In this document: piece by piece, positions 42,395-50,748 of the stretch
How the letters are laid out: every line of letters begins with the position of its first letter
Position numbering within the stretch: the first letter of the stretch is position 1
Position numbers and translations under genes: made by a program
The notes under the pieces: model-generated
Database searches by the model: none
Seen by the model: only the letters and a program-made list of their open reading frames with translations
Told to the model about the DNA's origin: nothing
Source of the DNA: Spirochaetota bacterium
GTDB lineage: Bacteria; Spirochaetota; Spirochaetia; Treponematales; Treponemataceae
Direction: 5' to 3'
Assembly: GCA_023398165.1 (NCBI GenBank)
Contig: JAEWSQ010000028.1
Coordinates: 1 to 64,000, forward strand
Length of the DNA stretch: 64,000 bases

Positions 42395-43648
42395 ATGAAT
42401 ATTAAGTATATTGCAGCAGAAGCAGTAGATTCGCTTGCTTCAAACACGAGAAAAGCACTTCTTGCGGCACTCGGTCTTCTTGTAGGTGTTGCTTCTGTTG
42501 TCTGCGTTATTGCAGCGGGTCAGGGATTAAAAACTCTTATCGTGAAAGAGATGGGTTCTTTCGGCCGCCCTACCAGTTTAAATGTGTCTGTCAACTGGCG
42601 TTATTTGTGGGAAACAAATTATGAAGACATGCCCGAAGTTATAACCGATGAAGATATTGAGGGTATGAAATCGTTAGCCGGATTAGTTAGAGGCGTAAGC
42701 CCTTTGTCAGAATTTCAGTTTAACGCCAGGTATGGAAGCGTTTCAAATGTTACAAGGCTTATATGTGTCTCTGCCGATTATTTCCCTATGCAGAAACTGC
42801 ATCTTGCAAAAGGCAGAATGTTTAATTTCGAGGACGATACACAAAAAAGAAGGACCGCAATACTTGGGGCAAATCTTGCAGAAAAGTTTTTCGGCAAGCC
42901 TTCCTCTTTTGATTATGAAGATCCTATAGGAAAAAGAGTTACTGTCGGAAATTTTGGAGAAGTTGAAGTCGTCGGTATTCTTGAAAAAGAGGAAACGAGT
43001 CTTTTTGCAGGTTTTTCAAATTACGACACTACAAATAACGGGACCTTATTTGTCCCTTACTCGACGGTAACAAGATTTGGAGGACAAAATACAGCGTATA
43101 ATATTCTTGCAGAAGCAGAATCCGAAACAACAATAGAGAAGGCTGAAAAAGCTATTCTGGGAGTGCTTGCGCGGAATCACGGCTACTGGGGAGAAGGCGT
43201 TAATAAATTTAAAATAGAATCCGGAAAAAGCGCGCTGGAAGAAGTTTCCCTCATGACCGGACTTGTTACAACGTTTATAGCAGTAGTTGCAGGTTTATCT
43301 CTTGTCGTTGCCGGCATCGGTGTTATGAATGTTATGCTCATATCAGTAAAAGAGAGGACTCGGGAAATAGGAACCCGTAAAGCACTTGGTGCAAGAGGCT
43401 CCTGGATCGGGCAGCAGTTCCTGCTAGAATCACTTGCTGTTTGTCTTTCAGGAGGCCTGGGCGGGGTCGTTCTCGCGTATATTATTGCACAGATAGTTTC
43501 CAGGGTAAGCGAATGGCCCGCTCTTGTTCCTCCGGGAGCACTTCCGTTGTCCTTATTACTATCAATACTTGTATCTCTCGCGTTCGGCTTTTTACCGGCA
43601 AGAAGAGCTTCAAAACTTGATCCCTGCGAAGCGCTGCGGTATGAATAA
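42395..43648 (+). CDS. MacB-type ABC permease (second)
   Basis: A 417-residue permease of the same plan as its neighbour: LAALGLLVGVASVVCVIAAG near the start, a MacB_PCD periplasmic domain, then FtsX helices with NVMLISVKERTREIGTRKAL. The two permeases are about equally long and similar along their length, so they arose by duplication and probably work as a heterodimer. It starts 1 base after the previous stop, with GAGGGA as ribosome site. Confidence 0.92.
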   Translation: MNIKYIAAEAVDSLASNTRKALLAALGLLVGVASVVCVIAAGQGLKTLIVKEMGSFGRPTSLNVSVNWRYLWETNYEDMPEVITDEDIEGMKSLAGLVRGVSPLSEFQFNARYGSVSNVTRLICVSADYFPMQKLHLAKGRMFNFEDDTQKRRTAILGANLAEKFFGKPSSFDYEDPIGKRVTVGNFGEVEVVGILEKEETSLFAGFSNYDTTNNGTLFVPYSTVTRFGGQNTAYNILAEAESETTIEKAEKAILGVLARNHGYWGEGVNKFKIESGKSALEEVSLMTGLVTTFIAVVAGLSLVVAGIGVMNVMLISVKERTREIGTRKALGARGSWIGQQFLLESLAVCLSGGLGGVVLAYIIAQIVSRVSEWPALVPPGALPLSLLLSILVSLAFGFLPARRASKLDPCEALRYE

Positions 43649-43649
43649 A

Positions 43650-43680
43650 AAAGGAGAAAGAGGACAAGCTCTTTCTCCTT
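43650..43680 (-). terminator. Hairpin between the efflux operon and the 578-aa lipoprotein gene
   Basis: A perfect 12-bp stem, AAGGAGAAAGAG (43651-43662) with CTCTTTCTCCTT (43669-43680). The T-tract is on the minus strand (six T), so it mainly ends the lipoprotein transcript; on the plus strand it has only a weak T-run. Confidence 0.7.
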
Positions 43681-43714
43681 ATACAATTACACTATAACAG
43701 GAAATAAGGTATTT

Positions 43715-45451
43715 TTACCTGGAACCAGATGGAACTGCAGCACTATTCGAAACAGGCTGTAAACTTGTTAAAGGAATATTGCGTACCTGAATATGTGTTG
43801 AGTAATTAGTATATTTTGAAGTAATAACAAGCACGGAATTTTCCAACGGGATTAATTTAAGACCGCTTTCCGATGTATATTCTGTAAGCTTTAACTTTTC
43901 TGCAAAAGGAGCTGTTGTATTATGACAGACAAGAACCGTTCCGGTGTTTGTATCCTCCAGGGTTAGGTAGTAATCGGTATAAAATAGTATATCTTCAATA
44001 TAAACACCAAGGGTATCAGAGTATAAGAGCTTGCTTTTATTAGCTGCATCGCTTTCATCTATTTTGTAAATATTTCCATTGCCCGTTATGAAAGCCTGTT
44101 CAGTTTTATACTGTTTAATAAATGATAAAAAGCTTCCGTTTCTAACAAAACTGCTGGAGAACGTATGAGTTATACCGTCATCCGGAGTGGTATCGAAATC
44201 AAAAAAGTAAATCGAGTCTGAGGCATACGAGGTATCTATAAAAAATGACCTGTTAATAGCAGGGAAGTATATGCCCTCAGAAAGGGAACTATAGAGAGTG
44301 TCATTTACAAGGGCTGCGGTTGAAGTGGCTTTTGTGAACAAGAATACTGAAGATAATGAATCTACAAGAAGATAGTCACCAAAAGTGTGCAGAGCATCGA
44401 TCGAACTTGGAAAGTTATAGAGCAGTTCACTTTTTTCTGTTACGGCATCAAATTTATACAGCTGCTTCCCGACGCCAAGATAAATTATATCTCCATCCTG
44501 TACTGAATCTGTGATGTCTGAAGTAAAAGTTGTCATTACTGTTGTCAGTTCTGTGGCAAGATCCCATTTTACTAAGCGTCGTGAATCTGATGCGGCGTCA
44601 AAGTACAGGTTTTTGTTAGCATAAAAAGCATTGCGGTATTCAAATTTAGAGCTTTCCTCTTTGAGTTTTTGCTGAGTTATGTCTTCTATGAAAAACTCTG
44701 ATTTTACAGATGACGAGAACGTATCGGGTTCCAGAAAAAGGTATACAATGTCATCGGTAAAAGAGTATTCAGAGTCAACGGCGCTTATTGAACTGTAAGA
44801 TCCATAATACGACGAATCAAATGAAATGACAGAATATGAGCTGCTGAAATACCCTGTACTGTAGCCTTCAGTATTCGTTAACCTGCATTTAAATGTTTTT
44901 CCCTTAACATTGTCAATTTCGTAAATATAAAAGGGTTCAATATTGTAGTCGATGGTGAAGGAGGTTCCCGCAGGTATCGGTTGAACATATTTCTTGCTGT
45001 AACCGTACACTTTAGTGTCCGAGTTGGTATAATAATCATAATAAAGCCAGTATTTCTCGGTTACGGTCTTATCTGTAATACTGTTAATATCGTGTCTGCT
45101 TATAAATAGTTTGGCATTTGTGACCTCGCTGGAGAGTATAAATTCAATGCGGATATCGTTCTCTTTCACCGATACTGTCTGGTTTATCTCACTGTCAGCA
45201 GTAACAGTACCCATGTCAAATTCTCCGGTTACTTCATATTCTCCGCGGTTTACCCTATAGAGTACTGCCTTCAGCTTATATGAAGGTTCATTCTCGGGGA
45301 AACATGAAAGGCTGCACGTATACGTTTCCGGTTCTTTTTCAGCAGAACCAAACAGATCTGAACAGGAAGTTAAAAGAAAACTTACGAACATAATTAACAG
45401 GATACTAATAATTAATAGTGTCTTGTTTAAGCAATTTTTACTGAATAGCAC
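43715..45451 (-). CDS. Large lipoprotein of unknown function, propeller-like repeats
   Basis: A 578-residue lipoprotein. The signal ends VSFLLTSCSDLFG, with lipidation at the Cys. Residues about 30-230 are beta-rich with many Ser/Tyr. The later part has repeated short strands reading state values (YFDAASDSRRLVKWDLATEL, DGDIIYLGVGKQLYKFDAVT, YLLVDSLSSVFLFTKATSTA), like an irregular beta-propeller. I place the start at the GTG at 45451 because TGGAGG lies just upstream; the ATG at 45466 precedes that site. It pairs with a second lipoprotein gene upstream. The role is unknown. Confidence 0.7.
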   Translation of the reverse strand: MLFSKNCLNKTLLIISILLIMFVSFLLTSCSDLFGSAEKEPETYTCSLSCFPENEPSYKLKAVLYRVNRGEYEVTGEFDMGTVTADSEINQTVSVKENDIRIEFILSSEVTNAKLFISRHDINSITDKTVTEKYWLYYDYYTNSDTKVYGYSKKYVQPIPAGTSFTIDYNIEPFYIYEIDNVKGKTFKCRLTNTEGYSTGYFSSSYSVISFDSSYYGSYSSISAVDSEYSFTDDIVYLFLEPDTFSSSVKSEFFIEDITQQKLKEESSKFEYRNAFYANKNLYFDAASDSRRLVKWDLATELTTVMTTFTSDITDSVQDGDIIYLGVGKQLYKFDAVTEKSELLYNFPSSIDALHTFGDYLLVDSLSSVFLFTKATSTAALVNDTLYSSLSEGIYFPAINRSFFIDTSYASDSIYFFDFDTTPDDGITHTFSSSFVRNGSFLSFIKQYKTEQAFITGNGNIYKIDESDAANKSKLLYSDTLGVYIEDILFYTDYYLTLEDTNTGTVLVCHNTTAPFAEKLKLTEYTSESGLKLIPLENSVLVITSKYTNYSTHIQVRNIPLTSLQPVSNSAAVPSGSR

Positions 45452-45582
45452 GCTATGCCTCCACAATACTAATAAAGTTCATTATATCATATGAGCATTA
45501 ATAAATCCACTTCATTATTGTAAACGAACACAGGCATACAGGTTTGTCCCATGAGAGCATTATCAGAATAGGCTATTGTATG

Positions 45583-45993
45583 CTATTTCTTTTCATATGG
45601 ATGAGAATCGTTATTACGGGTTAAATAAAGAATTTTATACCTTGATGAAAAGTCGTAGTCATAGACCCAGGGGTAAGACCCATCTTCGAACTTAATATTC
45701 AGGGTGAGCTCTTTTGTTTTCTCATCATACGTATAGGTAAAGGAGTAGAGTTCATCATATGCTAGTTGTTCCTCATCGAGTTTAGTTCCTGCATATGCTT
45801 TGTAAGTATACGTACCTGTCATATTTTCTTCAAACGTATAGGTTCTAACATAGTAGAAATCCCTCCCTCCCTCCGGCTGTACATATACTGTTTCCCATGT
45901 TCCTACAAAGTGGTTTTGTACAAACATATCGCACGAAAATAATGCAGTTATCATGAGACCGACAGCAAGTTTATAAAGATTTTTCTTTACCAT
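45583..45993 (-). CDS. Small lipoprotein, lipocalin-like
   Basis: A 136-residue lipoprotein. The signal peptide ends MITALFSCDMF, with lipidation at that Cys. The mature part has the FVGTWETVYVQPEG opening and alternating Tyr/Thr-rich strands (YYVRTYTFEENMTGTYTYKA, ELTLNIKFEDGSYPW) of a small calycin or lipocalin-like barrel. AAGGAG lies before the ATG. It is upstream of, and may be co-transcribed with, the 578-residue lipoprotein. Confidence 0.7.
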   Translation of the reverse strand: MVKKNLYKLAVGLMITALFSCDMFVQNHFVGTWETVYVQPEGGRDFYYVRTYTFEENMTGTYTYKAYAGTKLDEEQLAYDELYSFTYTYDEKTKELTLNIKFEDGSYPWVYDYDFSSRYKILYLTRNNDSHPYEKK

Positions 45994-46019
45994 AACCCCG
46001 CTCCTTATGAATAATACCC

Positions 46020-46964
46020 TTACAAGGGTAAAGTATAAAACATCTTTTTTGCAAACGCAATTCGTTTTTCTATCATGTCCTGAGTAATCGGGCTTGTAAA
46101 ATTAAGTTCGACTCCGTGAATGGTTCTCTTGGTGTTATTAAGTTCTGACATGACTCCGGCTTTTAGGAGTCTTTCGTGATACTCAATTCCCTCATCGCGC
46201 AGGCAGTCGAACTCATTTACCTCAACAAAAGCAGGCGGCAGATCTTTGAGGTTTTCTGTTTCTGCAGGAGATGCATAGATTAGGTCTTCCGGTCTAGTAT
46301 TCCTCTTGTAGAGTTTCCACATCTTTGCGTTTAATACTGCATTCCATACGGGAGTATCCGGAAACATATTCATAGATTCCGTTTTCATACGGGCGTCCAG
46401 TGCGGGGCACACAAGAATTTGAAATAAAAGCTTAATACCCTTGTCTCTTGCCATTTGCGCCAGAGCCGCTGCAAGGTTTCCCCCCGCACTGTCCCCGCAT
46501 ACGCCGATTCTATCAACATCTATCTGTAGATTCTCCGCATTTTCTCTTACCCATGAGAGAGCAGCGTAGCAGTCTTCAATTGCGGCAGGGCAGGCATATT
46601 TCGGGGCAAGGCGGTAATTGACCGACACAACTTTACACGGTATTTGTTTAGCAAACATTGCAGCAATTGTTTTATGGTAGCCGATTGCATTAAAAACAAA
46701 GCCTCCGCCGTGAATAAAAATAAGGCAGGGAAGCTTTCCCGTCTCGTTTTTTGCTGATAAGAGATCGACCGATATTCTTTGTCCGTCAAAACTTTGTATC
46801 CTGCGTCTTTCCCATACAATGTCTTCACCGGTTTTTTCAACAATGTATGAAAGTTTTGTTACCGGCTGCGAGGCAAGAAGGAATAAGGGATTCAGTGAAA
46901 GTTTCATAGAAACATGTTTAAAATCTTCGTGTACAGGATATTTTGTCATAGGTGCCGCCTTCAT
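46020..46964 (-). CDS. Alpha/beta-hydrolase, hormone-sensitive-lipase family esterase
   Basis: A 314-residue esterase. The oxyanion motif is FIHGGGFVF, the nucleophile elbow CGDSAGGNLAAAL (Ser in GDSAG), the acid is in NEFDCLRDEG and the His in TIHGVELNF. It has no signal peptide, so it hydrolyses short-chain or acyl esters in the cytoplasm. It diverges from a small membrane-protein gene. Confidence 0.92.
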   Translation of the reverse strand: MKAAPMTKYPVHEDFKHVSMKLSLNPLFLLASQPVTKLSYIVEKTGEDIVWERRRIQSFDGQRISVDLLSAKNETGKLPCLIFIHGGGFVFNAIGYHKTIAAMFAKQIPCKVVSVNYRLAPKYACPAAIEDCYAALSWVRENAENLQIDVDRIGVCGDSAGGNLAAALAQMARDKGIKLLFQILVCPALDARMKTESMNMFPDTPVWNAVLNAKMWKLYKRNTRPEDLIYASPAETENLKDLPPAFVEVNEFDCLRDEGIEYHERLLKAGVMSELNNTKRTIHGVELNFTSPITQDMIEKRIAFAKKMFYTLPL

Positions 46965-46971
46965 ATATAAT

Positions 46972-47000
46972 TTTACTTTACAAGCAGTATAAAGTATAAT
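46972..47000 (+). promoter_or_regulatory. Putative leaderless promoter of the 183-aa membrane protein gene
   Basis: TTTACT (46972-46977), 17 bases, TATAAT (46995-47000), 7 bases to the ATG at 47008. No ribosome site can fit. Confidence 0.6.
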
Positions 47001-47007
47001 ACCAGTT

Positions 47008-47559
47008 ATGAAATCTATCTACACAAAACAAATTATAATAGCCTCCCTGCTGTTGTTCTGCACCGCTTTTATGCTTATTCAGTTTTCACCCATTGGGCTG
47101 AGGGGATTACTCGCACTAACGGGAGGTGCTTCAATTCTTGACATGCAGTTTCCCTGGTACTCGCCCGGTAAGGCTTATGAGGTGCTGGAAGCTCTGGGAT
47201 CTGAAGGAAGAGCGTTCAATCTTACGAGAATTCTCCCGCTCGATATTCTGTTTCCTTTCTCATACAGTCTGCTTTTCTGCGCTCTGACAGGTTTTCTTTA
47301 TAAGACAAACGGTTTTAAAAAGAAAACGTATATTGTATTAAGCTTAAGCGGCCCATGTGCCGGTCTTTTTGATCTTATGGAGAATACATGTGTGTTTATT
47401 ATGCTGAAGAAATATCCTTTTGTACTGCATAAAGCGGCCTTTGCATCAAATATTTTTACACAGGTGAAGTTTATGTTTTTCGGCGGTTCGTTCATACTGA
47501 TTGTAATCGGTGTCTGTATGTTTTTAAACAGACGGAGACAAAGCAGCGGAAAGAGATAA
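47008..47559 (+). CDS. Four-helix integral membrane protein, uncharacterised
   Basis: A 183-residue protein with membrane helices at about 8-28, 75-95, 107-132 and 150-172. Conserved-looking elements are LDMQFPWYSPGKAYEVLEAL (an outside loop), LDILFPFSYSLLF and GLFDLMENTCVFIMLKKYP. The last, an acidic DxxEN within a helix, is seen in a family of unknown membrane proteins. It is the best leaderless candidate of the window: a perfect -10 stands 7 bases before the ATG. Confidence 0.65.
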   Translation: MKSIYTKQIIIASLLLFCTAFMLIQFSPIGLRGLLALTGGASILDMQFPWYSPGKAYEVLEALGSEGRAFNLTRILPLDILFPFSYSLLFCALTGFLYKTNGFKKKTYIVLSLSGPCAGLFDLMENTCVFIMLKKYPFVLHKAAFASNIFTQVKFMFFGGSFILIVIGVCMFLNRRRQSSGKR

Positions 47560-47579
47560 TTTTTTTACACTCATTTAAC

Positions 47580-47608
47580 TTGATGTATTAAAAAACCTGG
47601 TGTAGACT
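47580..47608 (+). promoter_or_regulatory. Putative leaderless promoter of the PhoH-family gene
   Basis: TTGATG (47580-47585), 17 bases, TAGACT (47603-47608), 9 bases to the ATG at 47618. There is no Shine-Dalgarno. Confidence 0.45.
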
Positions 47609-47617
47609 GAATATGAA

Positions 47618-48949
47618 ATGGCAAAAAAAAGGGCGAAAATATTTTTACTGGATACCAATGTAATTCTGCATGACTATACGTGTCTATATCAGTTTGAAGA
47701 CAATGACATTGTGCTTCCTATTACCGTGCTTGAAGAACTTGATAAATTTAAAAAAGGAAACGATATAATAAATTTTCATGCCAGGGAGTTTACAAGGGAA
47801 CTGGATATTCTTTCCGGTGCTTCAATCTTTACAGGCGGCGTTCCGCTTGGATCAAAAAAAGGGAAACTGTTTATTGAAACAGGAAAGCCGTTTTCAAAAG
47901 AGCTTTCTGCGTCTTTTCCGGAACCAACAGCTGATCACCGGATTCTTGCAATCGCGCAATTTATTACCGCAAAAAATCCTGAACGTAAAGTAATACTAAT
48001 TTCAAAAGATATTAATCTGAGGATGAAGGCGAAGTCTTTGGGGCTTTGCGCAGAAGATTATGAGTCAGATAAAATTCATGATGTGTCGAACATTGACCGT
48101 ACTATTGAGGTGTTTGAAAATTTGAATTCCAAACTGATAGCGGCCTTGTATGATAATCCGGACGGAGTGCCGGTGCAAAAATTTAAATTTAAAAAGACGC
48201 CCGCGGTAAATCAATATCTTATTTTAAAAAATGGAACAAAAAGTGCGCTCGGATACTATGTCAAAGGCACTGGAAACATTATAAGGGTTGAAAAATTAAA
48301 ATGCTACGGTATTGAACCGCGTAATGCGGAACAGGCATTTGCTCTTGATGCGCTTATGAGAAGCGAGATTCAGCTGGCGGCGCTTTCAGGAAAAGCCGGT
48401 ACGGGAAAAACACTTCTCGCACTTGCCGCCGCGCTTGCTCAGGAATCATCGTTTGATTATATAATGCTTGCGCGCCCGATTGTCCCGCTTGCCAACAGAG
48501 ACATTGGATTCCTTCCCGGTGATATTGATGAAAAAATCGGACCGTACATGCAGCCCCTGTTTGATAACCTTTCAGTTATAAAGCATAAGTTCAAGGCTTC
48601 CAGCAAAGAAGCTGTTCATATTGACGATCTTCAGAAAAAAGGAAAGCTCATAATAACGCCCCTTGCGTACATCCGGGGACGCAGTTTATCAAATGTTTTT
48701 TTCATTATCGACGAAGCGCAGAACCTTACACCCCATGAGGTAAAAACAATTATTACCCGTGCGGGCGAAGGTACCAAGATGATTTTTACCGGCGATATTC
48801 AGCAGATAGATTCCCCGTATCTTGATTCGTGTTCAAACGGATTGAGTTATCTTATTGATAAGATGAAGGGTCAGGAAATATTCTCTCACGTGCATATGGT
48901 AAAAAGCGAGCGGAGTTATCTTGCAGAACTTGCAAGTGATCTATTGTAA
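47618..48949 (+). CDS. PIN-PhoH fusion ATPase (YlaK/PhoH2 type)
   Basis: A 443-residue protein. Residues about 5-150 form a PIN nuclease domain (IFLLDTNVILHDY, VLEELDKFKKG, ISKDINLRMKA), and the C-terminal half is a PhoH helicase-type ATPase with Walker A ALSGKAGTGKTLLAL, LARPIVPLANRDIGFLPGDI, Walker B VFFIIDEAQN and TRAGEGTKMIFTGDIQQID. Characterised PhoH2 proteins unwind and cut RNA. There is no adjacent antitoxin gene. Its 3' end overlaps the convergent phospholipase-like gene by 34 bases. Confidence 0.92.
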   Translation: MAKKRAKIFLLDTNVILHDYTCLYQFEDNDIVLPITVLEELDKFKKGNDIINFHAREFTRELDILSGASIFTGGVPLGSKKGKLFIETGKPFSKELSASFPEPTADHRILAIAQFITAKNPERKVILISKDINLRMKAKSLGLCAEDYESDKIHDVSNIDRTIEVFENLNSKLIAALYDNPDGVPVQKFKFKKTPAVNQYLILKNGTKSALGYYVKGTGNIIRVEKLKCYGIEPRNAEQAFALDALMRSEIQLAALSGKAGTGKTLLALAAALAQESSFDYIMLARPIVPLANRDIGFLPGDIDEKIGPYMQPLFDNLSVIKHKFKASSKEAVHIDDLQKKGKLIITPLAYIRGRSLSNVFFIIDEAQNLTPHEVKTIITRAGEGTKMIFTGDIQQIDSPYLDSCSNGLSYLIDKMKGQEIFSHVHMVKSERSYLAELASDLL

Positions 48950-49908
48950 AATTCCTTATTCCAATATTTCATCTCATCTCCGGGAGCGCAGCCTTCATGG
49001 TTCAGATTTCCGAGAAAGCTGACAAACGCGGATGCTTTTTCCCCGGCAGTGCTGCTGTCACCTGTATCCCACTCAATATCATCGATCATCTTCTCCGCCT
49101 CGAGTGCAGTTTCAAGAGCCTGCTGCGTAAGATCCCCGGTACTTTCATATTGTACAGTACCTGTTGACGGCATAAGCCATTGTACGTGCTCTGAATTACG
49201 GTAGTCTCTTTGTTCGAATTCTCTGTTAATTACCGGCTGAATCATCGAACGGGGAAGTGAATTATGTAACCCCAATACATCAAATATACAGCGCTTTATA
49301 CCCAGAGGATCCCAAATACATTGGAGTACTGTTCTCATGTCATAAAAAGAATCTTCATACATACCGGAAACATAACGTTCAGGAAAGGCCTTTAGAAACA
49401 GGACATCAGCAGATGAGAGCCAGATTTTTTCTGAATTGAGCATGATACGCGGATTTTGAGAGTAGGGTTCACCCTGTTTCTGCGGAACTGGGCCAAGGGT
49501 TGCAAGAGAGGCTTCAAAACAGGCATGGCGTATTCTTGAGGGAGGATCAATAGTATTTTTGGTTGAAAATCCTGCGTTCCAGTATACCCAGGGGTGTATT
49601 TTTCTGTCGAGAAGATAGTGATACACGAACCCTTTAAGAAAACGGAAGGCAAGGGGGCGTAAAGAAACATGGGTAATATCGAGGGCAGCCTGTACCATGG
49701 GGCCGAAGACTGCAGAAGGTTCTGCTTCATGGAGCCATTGTGCAAAGTCATGAACACGGCTGCAGTTAATTCCCTTTTGCCACGGAACTTGTCCGAAAAA
49801 GAAGAAGGGATCAGGGCCGTGGGTTCCAAGCGTTTCAGGGCCGGAAAAACCCGGTTTTTGACCCAGAATTTTCAGGCAGAACTGCCAGTGATCAGGTGCG
49901 GCCGGCAT
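48916..49908 (-). CDS. Zinc-dependent phospholipase C-like protein (first)
   Basis: A 330-residue protein. The opening LGTHGPDPFFFFGQVPW, then RVHDFAQWLHEAEPSAVFGPM and FLKGFVYHYLLDRKIHPWVY, follows the helical zinc-dependent phospholipase C/S1-P1 fold, in which Asp and His residues of these helices hold the metals. It has no signal peptide. A GGGGGA site precedes the ATG. The role is unknown; family members in anaerobes are often annotated only by this fold. Confidence 0.72.
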   Translation of the reverse strand: MPAAPDHWQFCLKILGQKPGFSGPETLGTHGPDPFFFFGQVPWQKGINCSRVHDFAQWLHEAEPSAVFGPMVQAALDITHVSLRPLAFRFLKGFVYHYLLDRKIHPWVYWNAGFSTKNTIDPPSRIRHACFEASLATLGPVPQKQGEPYSQNPRIMLNSEKIWLSSADVLFLKAFPERYVSGMYEDSFYDMRTVLQCIWDPLGIKRCIFDVLGLHNSLPRSMIQPVINREFEQRDYRNSEHVQWLMPSTGTVQYESTGDLTQQALETALEAEKMIDDIEWDTGDSSTAGEKASAFVSFLGNLNHEGCAPGDEMKYWNKEFYNRSLASSAR

Positions 49909-50039
49909 CGGTGTCCCCCTTTCGATAAGACCATACTTTTACATTGAATATCATAGACAACAGTATACACCAGTTTGCATCTGCATGTGTCAAGTTTCTC
50001 CAAATAAGTAATAAATTATGCTGGAAACCGTATTATACC

Positions 50040-50065
50040 TCGATTTAAATTTTATTTTAAATCGA
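50040..50065. promoter_or_regulatory. AT-rich operator-like inverted repeat before the second phospholipase-like gene
   Basis: TCGATTTAAA (50040-50049), 6 bases, TTTAAATCGA (50056-50065), perfectly complementary. It sits about 30 bases before the probable start codon, in promoter position. Confidence 0.45.
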
Positions 50066-50093
50066 TTTAACAATGATTTTGTATCTTTTTGCC

Positions 50094-50687
50094 ATGACAT
50101 ATCAAACACATGCATATTTTGGGCAAGTATTGTTTTCATGCATCTCTGAAGTATGGAATGCGGATATTAGTGAAAAACAACTTATTATCGGTTCCGTTAA
50201 ACCGGACCGGTCATCGCTGTTTCTAAGTCATCCTCATTTTTGGAATTACTCAAAAAACTTTGTGTATAAGAGGATAAAGAAGCTTTCACATAAAAAAATT
50301 GTGAGCGGAAAAAAGAATAAAAAATTCAGTATGGAGCTCGGTATTGTTCTCCACTATATAGCAGATTTTTTTACAGCAGTTCACAATATAAGTCCCAACA
50401 AGGTTCTGGAGCATATGGCCTATGAAGAGAAGCTTCATAAGGCCTTTCTGGAACAGATTACTGTTGAGAAGGTTAAGCAGTATGCGCGCTCCGCGCTTTT
50501 GCTTAATCCGGAAAGAAAACTTGAAAACTGCATTGCAGAACTAAGAATACGTCATGCCGTATATAAACCCTCGCGGGATAATCCGGATAATGACATTCGT
50601 GAAATTCTAAATGCCAGTTTCTTAGTTCTCTCTTTTGTGTTAGGTGCTGTACTTGAAGAAAAAGAAATGAAAAAAAAAGCTGTTTAA
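50094..50687 (+). CDS. Zinc-dependent phospholipase C-like protein (second)
   Basis: A 197-residue protein starting MTYQTHAYFGQVLFS. The helices carry IIGSVKPDRSSLFLSHPHFW and MELGIVLHYIADFFTAVHN, the Asp/His metal-binding pattern of the zinc-dependent phospholipase C fold. It is much shorter than and only distantly similar to the gene at 48.9-49.9 kb. I prefer 50094, which gives the family-like start; the ATG at 50073 adds seven hydrophobic residues. Neither has a ribosome site; a TATCTT lies 6 bases before 50094. Confidence 0.65.
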   Translation: MTYQTHAYFGQVLFSCISEVWNADISEKQLIIGSVKPDRSSLFLSHPHFWNYSKNFVYKRIKKLSHKKIVSGKKNKKFSMELGIVLHYIADFFTAVHNISPNKVLEHMAYEEKLHKAFLEQITVEKVKQYARSALLLNPERKLENCIAELRIRHAVYKPSRDNPDNDIREILNASFLVLSFVLGAVLEEKEMKKKAV

Positions 50688-50701
50688 AAAAGTGTAAAAA
50701 C

Positions 50702-50741
50702 ATACTGCACAGAGAATGTGTGAATGCTCTCTGTGCAGTAT
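50702..50741 (-). terminator. Terminator of the CotH operon
   Basis: A perfect 14-bp stem, ATACTGCACAGAGA (50702-50715) with its complement (50728-50741) and a 12-base loop. On the minus strand it is followed by GTTTTTACACTTTTTT. Confidence 0.85.
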
Positions 50742-50748
50742 AGGGATG

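Noticed and set aside
43715..43780. T-tract hairpin as the terminator of the efflux operon
   Set aside because: The hairpin at 43651-43680 has its T-run on the minus strand; on the plus strand only CCTTATAC follows, so it serves mainly the lipoprotein gene.
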